This document shows, in pieces, positions 50,030 to 57,704 of a stretch of DNA of 64,000 bases. Within the stretch, counting starts at the first letter, position 1, and each line of letters starts with the position of its first letter. The stretch is taken from contig NZ_DASRGV010000027.1 of assembly GCF_035650855.1 (NCBI RefSeq), forward strand, positions 1 through 64,000, read 5' to 3'. Under the pieces are notes generated by a model, which saw nothing but the letters and a program-made list of their open reading frames with translations, did not search any database and was not told the DNA's origin. The translations under genes were made by a program, and so were the position numbers. Source of the stretch: Actinocrinis sp035650855. GTDB lineage: Bacteria > Actinomycetota > Actinomycetes > Streptomycetales > Catenulisporaceae.

Positions 50030-53000
50030 TTAAGCGGCGGCGGCGGCCGGCGCCGGGTGCGTGCCGTCGCCGTTGCGATTGCCATTGCGGTGGGCGAACT
50101 TGTCGATCAGCGCTGGAGCGGCCGCGCCGGCGACCGTCGCGGTGAGCGAGGACGCGCCGACGATGCCCCACGCGACCGGTCCGAGCGGCGTGCAGCCGAA
50201 GAACCGGCTGACCACCGGCGTTTCCACGACCACCACCAGCGCCGCCGCCGAGGCCACGCAGGTGCCGATGACCAGCGGGCTGTGCCGTCCGGTGACCAGC
50301 GTCTGGCCGAGCTGGGTGCCGACCAGCGCGGCCAGGCCCATGGTCGAGGCCCGGCGGGAGCGGCCGGTCATCCGCCCGGCCTGCCAGGCGAGCGTCGCGC
50401 CGAGCGCGGTCGCGCCGCCGCGGGCGGCGAGGTCCCGGGCGAGGGCGGGCCCCCACGGTCCGGCCAGCGGACCGCCGTCCGCGCTGCCGCCCGCGCCGCC
50501 GTTCCCGGTGGCCTTGCCCGCATCCGCCCGCTCGCCGTTCGCCGGCGGCCGGGCCGGCGCGAGCGCGACCGCGAGCGCGGGCAGCATGTCCGTCATCATG
50601 TTGACGAGGAGGAACTGGCGGGTGCCGAGCGGGGCGCGGCCGCCGAGGGCCGTGCCGAGCACGGTGAACGCGATCTCGCCGGCGTTTCCGCCGACCAGGA
50701 TCGAGACCGCGTCGCGCACGCTGCGCCACAGCGCCTTGCCTTCGGCCAGGGCGTCCACGATCCGCGCCGGGTCGGGCGCGGAGAGCACCAGGTCGGCCGC
50801 GTTGCGGGCCGGCATGGTTCCCTTGCCGGCCAGCGCGATGCCCACGTCGGCGAGCCTGATCGCGGCGGCGTCGTTGCTGCCGTCCCCGGTCATCGCCACC
50901 ACCCGGCCGGCCCGCTGGAGCGCCTGCACGATGCGCACCTTGTGCTGCGGGGAGACGCGGGCGAACACCGTGCTGGCGGCGATCCGGGCCTCGCGCTGCG
51001 ACTTCGGCAGCCGGTCGAGCTCGGAGCCGGTGAGTACGTGCTCTGCGTTCGGGATGCCGAGCTGCCTGGCGATCGCCACGGCGGTTCGCGGGTGGTCGCC
51101 GGTGATCATGATGGTGCGCACCCCGGACGCCGCCAGCTGCGCGATGGTGTCTTCCACGCCGGGCCGCGCGGTGTCGGCGATGGCGACAAAGCCGACCAAG
51201 GTGAGCTCGCCGACCAGGTCGGCGAGGTGTTCCGGGGAGTCGCCGCGGGCCGCGCCCTCGTTGGCGACCGCGCCGGTCTCGGCTACGGCCAGGACGCGCA
51301 GGCCCTCATCGGCGAGGCGCTTGAGCGTGGCGGAGGCGGTGTTGCGGCGCTGCGGCGTGAACGGGCGGGTGCCCTTCTCCGTGACGACGCTGTCGCAGCG
51401 TTCGAGGATGACCTCGGGTGCGCCCTTGACCGTCAGGAGCATGCGACCGTCCTGCTTGCCGAGCGAGGCGGAGTAGCCGCGGGTGGTCTCGAAAGGCAGC
51501 TCCGATTCGAGATGCCAGGCCTCGCGCTCCTGCGCCGCGTGCTCGCGGGCCGCTTGCACCACCGCGATATCCGTCGTGTGCACCAGGGTCCGGGCCGGAT
51601 CGTCGCCGACGTCAGGGCACGCACACGCGGCCATGTGCAGTACTTCGCGACCGCGCTGGGTGTCGAGCGAAAGGTCTTGATCGAACGCTGCGACACGGGT
51701 CACGGACAGCCGGCCCTCGGTCAGCGTCCCGGTCTTGTCGAAGCAGACCGTGTCCACGCGGCCGAGCGCCTCCAGCGTGCTCGACGAGCGGACGAGCACG
51801 CCGTAGCGCGAGAGCCTGCGCGCGGCGGCCAGCTGCGCCACGGTCGCGACGAGCGGCAGTCCTTCCGGCACGGCGGCCACCGCGATGGCCACCCCGGACG
51901 CGACCGCCTGGCGCAGCGGGACCCCGCGCAGCACCGCGAGGCCGGTGACCGCGAGGCCGCCGATTCCGGTGGCCGGCAAGGCGATCCGGGCCAGTTCGCT
52001 CAGCCGGGCCTGGATTCCCACCCGTGGCGGTGCGGAGGCGCTGGCGACGGCCGAGGCCCGGCCGGCCTCGGTGTCCGAGCCGGTGGCGGTGACCACGGCG
52101 TATCCGGTCCCTGCGACGACGGTGCAGCCCTCGTACACCATGCAGGTCCGGTCCGCGAGCTCGGCGCCGGGCGTGGCCTGCACGGACTTGGCGATCGGCA
52201 GGGATTCGCCGGTGAGCGCGGACTCGTCGACCTCAAGCTCCTCGGCGCTGATCAGCCGAGCGTCGGCGGGCACGATGTCGCTCGCGCGCAGCGCGATCAC
52301 GTCGCCGATCCGCAGCCGTTCGGCGGGAACGGTCCTCGTCCGCGCCTCGGCGAGTCCGGCGGTCCAGTCGCGGTCGCCGTGGGAGCCGGTGCCGGTATCG
52401 GCGTCGGCATGGGCGTCCGGATGCTCATTCTCGGGGCCGGACCAGGCGACGATACGGGCGTTGGTCCGTTCGCCGAGCATCAGCCGGCTCAGGGCGCGCC
52501 GGGCACGCAGCTGCTGCCCCGCGCTGATGACCGCGTTGCCGCCCATCACGCCGCCGACCAGGATCGCGTCCACACCCGAGCCGACCACGGCGGACGCCGC
52601 CGCGCCGAGCGCGAGCACCGGAGTGAGCGGGTCACGCAGTTCCTCGGCGATCGCGCCGGCGAACTCGGCCGTTCCGCGGGCCGGGGTGACGACGAGCTGG
52701 CGGATCGGGGTGGTCGCGGCGGCCCGATGCGCTGCGCTGCCGGCCGCGCGGACCAGGGCCGGTGGCTGCGCCGCAGCAGCCTGACGGTCTTCTTCCCGCC
52801 GGTAGTCGCGCAGCCTCGCGAACGCGTCCTGCGCCGACAGCACGTGCCAGGACTCGTACACGGTGCCGCGCGGCTTGTTCGCGCGTGCGATCCGCAGACC
52901 GCTGTAAGCGCCACCGATGACGGAGATCAGGGCGGCGCTGTGTACCGGAGACAGCTGCGGTCCGCGCCCGCGGCGCCGGTTTCCGGTCGTGGCCAGCAGC

Positions 53001-55108
53001 GCGCCGAGCGCGCTTCCGCCCCAGGCCAGCCGACTGGACCGCTCGCTGACCGCGCGCGCGATCGGCACCGCGTTCAGGATCCGCCACGCCTGCTCAAGCC
53101 CCGGACCGCAGATCAGGTCGGCCGACCAGCCGACCGCCCCGGTGACCTCCCCCTCGGTCCGCCGCAAGACGGCGATCCCGACGTCGGCCGCCGCGAGGGC
53201 GGCGTCGTGTGCGGTGGAGACGACCAGGACGCCGTGGCCTTCGCTCTGAAGCCGGCGCACATGGTTGTGCAGATATTCGTCGCGCGGCAGCACTTCGTCA
53301 GCCCACTGCAACAGTTCGCCGACGCTCGAGTGCTGAGTCAGCACGACCTTGTCCACGGCCGCGTGCGCCGCGGCGAGCAGTGCGTCAGCCAGCGGATCCA
53401 GCGCGCAGCCCACCGTCACGGTGCCGCGCCGGGTGCCCGCCTTGTCGAGAAGGTCCAGGGTCAGCGCCCCGGGCTCGGCCGCGGACCGCGATCGGTTCGC
53501 CCGGCCGCCGGCGGAGCGCGTCGAGTAGCGCAGCCGCCACCGGTCGTTTGTCCACAGGTCTGTGGAGCGTGTGGGCGGAGTGCCGAGCAGCGCGGCTTCG
53601 ATGACAGCCGCGGTCGCCTTCTCGGCGTGCTTGGCGGCCGCGTCCGGCACCGCGTCCGACTGCCCGTCTGACGGCGCGTCCGAATTTGGATCAGTCTCTT
53701 GAGACGCCGCCGTGATCAGCCGCTCGGCGACCTGCCAGACCTCGGCGTCTTCGAGCCCTGCTCCGTTCGCGCCGCCCGCCGCCTCGGCGGAGAGCACGAC
53801 CGGCTTCGGCGCGCACAGCACCGAGGAGTCGATGAGCACGGTGTCGACGCGGTCCAGGCGACGCAGCGCGGTCCCGTCCATCGGCACCACGCCGCGCCTG
53901 GCCAGATCCCAGCCGAGCGCCGCGGCGAACGCCTCGCGGCCCTGCCGCCCGGCCTTCGGCATGGTGGCGAGCATCAAGTCCGCGGCCCGGCCCGGATCGC
54001 GGGTGAAGGCGAGCGCGCCGCCCGCGCCGAACAACGAGGCGATGGATGAGCGTTCGCCGAGCCGTTCCACCGGCCCCTCCGGCAGCGGCGCGGGGCGCGG
54101 GGCGTGCTCGTGTGCTTCCTTCACGAGCCCCTGCCCCTCGCGCACCAGCTCGTGCTCGCGCCGCCGCCACACCGACTGCCGGCTGAGGCGCTCGACGAGC
54201 CGCACCCCGTGCTGGAGGCTGTCCACGGCGAGCGGCCCGGGCCCGGTGCTCGCCGCGTTCACGGTCGAGGTCGCGAGGGAGATCAGCAGTTCCGCGTGCT
54301 GATGCCCCAACCGCGCGGCCAGCAGCTCACGCAGCCGCGGATACGTATCGGCGAACAGCAGCGGTATACGAGCACTGCGTGGCAACAGCGAGACGTTCAA
54401 GAGCTGGGCCGTGGTCGCCACGCCGAGCCCGGCCAGGTCGGCCATCAGCGCCAGCGCCATGATGGCGACCGGCGCGTCGTCCGCGGGATGCTCGGGCGTG
54501 CAGCCGGCGGCCTCGCCGTCGGGGAAGTCGCAGTCCGCGGTGCCGTGGATCTCCTCGATGGTCTTGACCGTGGCGAGGATGTCCTCGAGACCGACGCGGT
54601 CCTCGTCGAAGGCGAGCAGGACCTGCTGGGTGACGGCGTTGACCTGCGCCCACTTCACGCCCTTGAGGCGCTTGAGCGCGTCTGTGACGTCGTCGGCGAT
54701 GCGGCGGTGCTGCTCGCCGGAGCCCGTCAGGCCCTTGACCTCGACGTGGGCGCGGCCTCCGCGGGACCACACGCGTCGCACGCCCCGGCTCGGACCGACG
54801 TCGGCCACCGAGCCGAGGGCCGAGGTGTAGCGATACGGCAGGTTCTTCGCGGCGAGCGAGGCGGCTTGAGCGGTGACGCGCGCGGTGGTCCCGACGGCGG
54901 TCGCGGCCGCCGGACCGGCCGTCGCGCCGGCGACCGCGCGCGTCACGGTGGCGGTGCCCCGAGCTGTCGCGGCGGCGAGGCGCGCGGACCCGGCCGTCGT
55001 GGCGAGCGTGAAGCCGGCCGCGGCGCGGGCGGTGGACAGGACGGAACGCTGTGTACGCGACCTTCCGTTGTGAAACTGTGCAAGACGAACCATCGAGCTG
55101 ACCGCCAC
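50030..55108 (-). CDS. ctpI: CtpI-type giant cation-transporting P-type ATPase
   Basis: Membrane cation pump of 1692 residues, close to mycobacterial CtpI (about 1630). The core carries the actuator TGES, the phosphorylation motif CFDKTGTLTEG (Asp near residue 1122), the nucleotide-binding KGAPEV and the hinge TGDGSNDAAAIRLADVGIA. The N-terminal half includes a ferredoxin-fold heavy-metal-associated-like domain (LKGVKWAQVNAVTQQVLLAFDE) that lacks the metal-binding CxxC, plus a second, catalytically incomplete ATPase-like repeat. Ion specificity is unknown. GTG at 55108. A sigmaB-type promoter (55140-55163) lies just upstream. Confidence 0.9.
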   Translation of the reverse strand: MAVSSMVRLAQFHNGRSRTQRSVLSTARAAAGFTLATTAGSARLAAATARGTATVTRAVAGATAGPAAATAVGTTARVTAQAASLAAKNLPYRYTSALGSVADVGPSRGVRRVWSRGGRAHVEVKGLTGSGEQHRRIADDVTDALKRLKGVKWAQVNAVTQQVLLAFDEDRVGLEDILATVKTIEEIHGTADCDFPDGEAAGCTPEHPADDAPVAIMALALMADLAGLGVATTAQLLNVSLLPRSARIPLLFADTYPRLRELLAARLGHQHAELLISLATSTVNAASTGPGPLAVDSLQHGVRLVERLSRQSVWRRREHELVREGQGLVKEAHEHAPRPAPLPEGPVERLGERSSIASLFGAGGALAFTRDPGRAADLMLATMPKAGRQGREAFAAALGWDLARRGVVPMDGTALRRLDRVDTVLIDSSVLCAPKPVVLSAEAAGGANGAGLEDAEVWQVAERLITAASQETDPNSDAPSDGQSDAVPDAAAKHAEKATAAVIEAALLGTPPTRSTDLWTNDRWRLRYSTRSAGGRANRSRSAAEPGALTLDLLDKAGTRRGTVTVGCALDPLADALLAAAHAAVDKVVLTQHSSVGELLQWADEVLPRDEYLHNHVRRLQSEGHGVLVVSTAHDAALAAADVGIAVLRRTEGEVTGAVGWSADLICGPGLEQAWRILNAVPIARAVSERSSRLAWGGSALGALLATTGNRRRGRGPQLSPVHSAALISVIGGAYSGLRIARANKPRGTVYESWHVLSAQDAFARLRDYRREEDRQAAAAQPPALVRAAGSAAHRAAATTPIRQLVVTPARGTAEFAGAIAEELRDPLTPVLALGAAASAVVGSGVDAILVGGVMGGNAVISAGQQLRARRALSRLMLGERTNARIVAWSGPENEHPDAHADADTGTGSHGDRDWTAGLAEARTRTVPAERLRIGDVIALRASDIVPADARLISAEELEVDESALTGESLPIAKSVQATPGAELADRTCMVYEGCTVVAGTGYAVVTATGSDTEAGRASAVASASAPPRVGIQARLSELARIALPATGIGGLAVTGLAVLRGVPLRQAVASGVAIAVAAVPEGLPLVATVAQLAAARRLSRYGVLVRSSSTLEALGRVDTVCFDKTGTLTEGRLSVTRVAAFDQDLSLDTQRGREVLHMAACACPDVGDDPARTLVHTTDIAVVQAAREHAAQEREAWHLESELPFETTRGYSASLGKQDGRMLLTVKGAPEVILERCDSVVTEKGTRPFTPQRRNTASATLKRLADEGLRVLAVAETGAVANEGAARGDSPEHLADLVGELTLVGFVAIADTARPGVEDTIAQLAASGVRTIMITGDHPRTAVAIARQLGIPNAEHVLTGSELDRLPKSQREARIAASTVFARVSPQHKVRIVQALQRAGRVVAMTGDGSNDAAAIRLADVGIALAGKGTMPARNAADLVLSAPDPARIVDALAEGKALWRSVRDAVSILVGGNAGEIAFTVLGTALGGRAPLGTRQFLLVNMMTDMLPALAVALAPARPPANGERADAGKATGNGGAGGSADGGPLAGPWGPALARDLAARGGATALGATLAWQAGRMTGRSRRASTMGLAALVGTQLGQTLVTGRHSPLVIGTCVASAAALVVVVETPVVSRFFGCTPLGPVAWGIVGASSLTATVAGAAAPALIDKFAHRNGNRNGDGTHPAPAAAAA

Positions 55109-55139
55109 TCCCTCGACTCACCTCGGGTGGGCCCGCCTA

Positions 55140-55163
55140 GTACCCGGCGAATCGGGGCTAAAC
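55140..55163 (-). promoter_or_regulatory. SigmaB/F-type promoter of ctpI
   Basis: Minus strand: GTTT, 14 nt, GGGTAC, a full match to the Streptomyces sigmaB-type consensus. It begins 32 bp upstream of the GTG. Confidence 0.8.
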
Positions 55164-55232
55164 GCGCGTAGCGGCTGTCCAGAGGACACGTATGGTCGTG
55201 CCCGGACGTGCGAAGGTGCCCCCGCGCGAGGG

Positions 55233-55307
55233 TCAGCCCTCGTTGAAGACCGCCTTCTCGACGCCCTTGAGCGCCTTCTGCAGGTCGATCGGGTTGACGT
55301 TCGCCAT
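55233..55307 (-). CDS. 24-codon DUF2795-like micro-protein
   Basis: Encodes MANVNPIDLQKALKGVEKAV followed by FNEG and TGA. The first 16 residues match the N-terminus of DUF2795 proteins (usually 60 residues or more, continuing DYPASKDDLV). The reading stops where the rest of that domain would begin. AGGAGCAGCGC precedes the ATG, and a sigmaB-type promoter lies at 55354-55378. It is either a natural short form or a truncated DUF2795 gene. Confidence 0.55.
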   Translation of the reverse strand: MANVNPIDLQKALKGVEKAVFNEG

Positions 55308-55353
55308 GCGCTGCTCCTCGCGCGCTCGGACTTGAATCGGTCGGTGCAGCGCG

Positions 55354-55378
55354 TTACCCGGACACAACGGGCGAAAAC
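55354..55378 (-). promoter_or_regulatory. SigmaB/F-type promoter of the DUF2795-like gene
   Basis: Minus strand: GTTT, 15 nt, GGGTAA. It lies 47 bp before the ATG at 55307 and just after the stop codon of the upstream PLP enzyme gene. Confidence 0.7.
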
Positions 55379-55382
55379 TGGC

Positions 55383-56591
55383 CTACCCGATGCTGGCGTA
55401 TAAAGCCTGGTCGAGATCGTTCCAAAGGTCTTCCGCGTCCTCCAGGCCCACCGACATCCGCAGCAGCCGGTCGCTGATCCCGGTGGCGGCCCGATCCTGC
55501 GCGTCCATGATGTGGTGGCTGATGGACGCGGGGTGCTGAAGCAGCGTGTCGACGCTGCCGAGGCTGACCGCCGGGGTGATGAGCCGGACGGCGCCGATCA
55601 CGGCGTGCGGGTCACCGGTCGTCTCGAAGGAGACGAGAGCGCCGCCAGAGGCCATCTGCGCCGCAGGGCGCTGACGATCGAGTCCTGGGTAGTGGACGCG
55701 GGCGACCGCCGGGTGGCCGGCGAGCCGGTTCGCCAGCTGCGCCGCGGTCGCCGAGGCGGCGCGGACCCGCAGCGGCAGGGTCGAGAGGCCGCGCAGCAGC
55801 AGATATCCGGCCAGCGGATGCAGGACCGCGCCGGTGAGGAAGCGCAGCTGTCGCAGCGTTCGTGCATACTCCTCGTCGCACGCCACGACGCCGCCGAGCA
55901 CGTCGCCGTGACCGCCGAGGAACTTCGTGGCGCTGTGCAGCACGAGCCGGGCGCCGAGGGTGGCCGGCCGTTGCAGGACCGGAGTGGCGAAGGTGTTGTC
56001 CGCGAGCACCGGCACCGGTGCGCAAGCCTCGGCCAACGCGCGCAGGTCCACCTCGTTCAGGGTCGGGTTCGCCGGGCTCTCCACGATGACCAGTCCGGTG
56101 TCCGGCCGGAGCGCGACGGCGGCTTTCTCCGGCTCGGCGAAGGTGACCTCGTTGCCCAGCAGACCCGAGGCGATCAGGTGATCGCTGCTGCCGTAGAGCG
56201 GACGCACGGCCACGACGTGCGGCTTTCCGGCGTTCACCGCCGCGAGCAGACAGGCTGTGAGCGCCGCCATGCCGCTGGCGAACGCGACCGCCGCTTCGCA
56301 GCCTTCGAGCTCGGCGAGTGCGCTCTCAAAGCGGGCCACGGTCGGGTTGCCGATCCGCGCGTACACCGGCGGTCCCGAGCAGAGCTCTCCGGTGCCCAGC
56401 ACGTCCAGACGCGCGGCCTCGCCTCGGCTGTCGCGTGACGGATACGTGGTCGACAGGTCGAGCGGCGCCGCGTGCAGGCCGAGATCGGCCAGGTCGTCGC
56501 GGCCGGCGTGCACGGCGCGCGTGGCTAGAGCGGCGGTCGGCACGTCCCGGTGGGTCAGAGGAGCGGAGAGGCGCTGCGTCATGACCTTCAT
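55383..56591 (-). CDS. Trans-sulfuration PLP enzyme (cystathionine gamma-synthase/methionine gamma-lyase family)
   Basis: PLP-dependent enzyme of cysteine/methionine metabolism, 402 residues. Family signs: TRAVHAGRDDLADLG near the start, YARIGNPTVARFESALAELEG, ASGMAALTACLLA, VESPANPTLNEVDLRAL, LADNTFATPVLQRP and the PLP lysine in HSATKFLGGHGDVLGG. Synthase and lyase members cannot be separated by eye. ATG at 56591 or 56582; neither has a strong ribosome site. It is divergent, across 48 bp, from an Lrp/AsnC regulator that probably controls it. Confidence 0.9.
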   Translation of the reverse strand: MKVMTQRLSAPLTHRDVPTAALATRAVHAGRDDLADLGLHAAPLDLSTTYPSRDSRGEAARLDVLGTGELCSGPPVYARIGNPTVARFESALAELEGCEAAVAFASGMAALTACLLAAVNAGKPHVVAVRPLYGSSDHLIASGLLGNEVTFAEPEKAAVALRPDTGLVIVESPANPTLNEVDLRALAEACAPVPVLADNTFATPVLQRPATLGARLVLHSATKFLGGHGDVLGGVVACDEEYARTLRQLRFLTGAVLHPLAGYLLLRGLSTLPLRVRAASATAAQLANRLAGHPAVARVHYPGLDRQRPAAQMASGGALVSFETTGDPHAVIGAVRLITPAVSLGSVDTLLQHPASISHHIMDAQDRAATGISDRLLRMSVGLEDAEDLWNDLDQALYASIG

Positions 56592-56627
56592 AGTCGGCAC
56601 AGGAGCGGCAAAGAGCCACGACTCCCG

Positions 56628-56633
56628 TATCTT
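56628..56633 (+). promoter_or_regulatory. -10 element of a probably leaderless Lrp/AsnC transcript
   Basis: TATCTT ends six bases before the ATG at 56640, so the mRNA likely begins at the start codon. No ribosome site is present. The intergenic region is only 48 bp, so the regulator's operator must overlap both promoters. Confidence 0.4.
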
Positions 56634-56639
56634 GTTCGG

Positions 56640-57191
56640 ATGAATGGGGAAAGCGCCAAACTTGATCCGGTGGACATCGCGATTCTGCGTGAGTTGCAGA
56701 ACGACGGCCGGATGCCGAACAAAGACCTTGCTGAAAAGGTCGGCATCGCACCCTCCACCTGCCTCGACCGGGTGGCCAGGCTGCGCCGGGTCGGCGCGAT
56801 CACCGGCTACACGGCCCGCGTCGGCGCCCAGGCGATCGGGCGCCCGATCGAGGCGTTGCTGGCGGTGCAGGTGCGTCCGCACTCGCGGCTGCTGGTCGAC
56901 CCCTTCATCGCGCACGTGCTCGCGCTGCCGGAAACCCGGTCGCTGCACCACACCAGCGGTCCGGACGACTTCTTCGTGCACGTCGCCTGCGGCAGCGTGC
57001 AGGACCTGCAGAGCCTGGTGCTCGACCAGTTCACCGCGCGGCCCGAGGTGGCCAGGCTCCAGACCCACCTGATCTTCGCGACCTGGGAGGGCAGTCCGCT
57101 GTTGCCGTATAACGCGGCGGAGGCTGTCGGTGGCAGGCGGCAGGATGATGGCAAGCGGGCGAAGAAGGGTGCCGGGGCGGCGGGAGGGTGA
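56640..57191 (+). CDS. Lrp/AsnC-family transcriptional regulator
   Basis: Amino-acid-responsive regulator of 183 residues. The helix-turn-helix is LDPVDIAILRELQNDGRMPNKDLAEKVGIAPSTCLDRVARLRRVGAI, and the RAM effector domain follows (IEALLAVQVRPHSRLLVDPFIAHVLALPETRSLHHTSGPDDFFVHVAC). A basic Gly-rich tail of about 20 residues ends the protein. It is divergent from the trans-sulfuration enzyme, a classic regulator-target layout. Its stop overlaps the next start (TGATG). Confidence 0.92.
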   Translation: MNGESAKLDPVDIAILRELQNDGRMPNKDLAEKVGIAPSTCLDRVARLRRVGAITGYTARVGAQAIGRPIEALLAVQVRPHSRLLVDPFIAHVLALPETRSLHHTSGPDDFFVHVACGSVQDLQSLVLDQFTARPEVARLQTHLIFATWEGSPLLPYNAAEAVGGRRQDDGKRAKKGAGAAGG

Positions 57192-57598
57192 TGAGCATGG
57201 CCGGCGAAGACACGACGGAGTGCGCGACGGCGCCGCTCGACCGGCTGCGCGCGCTCTGCCTCGACCTGCCCGAGGTCGTCGAACGGCCCAGCCACGGTGA
57301 ACCGACCTGGTTCATCGGCGGCAAGAAGACCTTCGTGATGTTCGCGGACCGACATCACGACGATCGCGTGGCCTTCTGGTGCGCCGCCGCGCCGGGCGCG
57401 CAGGAGCACCTGACCGCCGCGGACCCCGAGCACTACTTCCGGCCGCCATACGTCGGGCATCGCGGCTGGCTCGGGGTCTACCTCGACGTTCCGGTCGATT
57501 GGGCGGAGATCGGCGAGCTGGTGTCTGAGGCGTACCGCGCGGTCGCCCCGGCGCGCCTGCTCCGACAACTCGACGCGGAGCCGTCCCAGTCTGGTTAA
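57191..57598 (+). CDS. MmcQ/YjbR-family protein
   Basis: 135 residues, cytosolic. The fold is recognised from LRALCLDLPEVVERPSHGEPTWFIGGKKTFVMFADRHHDD and RPPYVGHRGWLGVYLDVPVDWAEIGELVSEAYRAVAPARL. The biochemical role of this family is not established; some members bind DNA or are double-winged-helix-like. GGGAGGG precedes the ATG, and the start overlaps the Lrp gene stop, so the two are co-translated. Confidence 0.85.
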   Translation: MSMAGEDTTECATAPLDRLRALCLDLPEVVERPSHGEPTWFIGGKKTFVMFADRHHDDRVAFWCAAAPGAQEHLTAADPEHYFRPPYVGHRGWLGVYLDVPVDWAEIGELVSEAYRAVAPARLLRQLDAEPSQSG

Positions 57599-57678
57599 TT
57601 CCCTTCACTTGGAGGGTGTCATTCACGCGGAGCGCGAGTACATTCGGCTGCGGAGCTAATTCACATAGATGCCCACGA

Positions 57679-57692
57679 TTCACATATGTGAA
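57679..57692. promoter_or_regulatory. TTCACATATGTGAA palindrome
   Basis: A perfect 14-bp palindrome. A half site attcacata also occurs about 20 bp upstream (57658). It ends 12 bp before the TTG at 57705 and would lie inside the coding region if the ATG at 57669 were used, which argues for the later start. Confidence 0.55.
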
Positions 57693-57704
57693 AGGTGCGC
57701 TGCC

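Noticed and set aside
49646..53671. A 1341-codon plus-strand open frame
   Set aside because: It is antisense to the CtpI ATPase and has no recognisable domains. Its composition is typical of a complementary-strand shadow.
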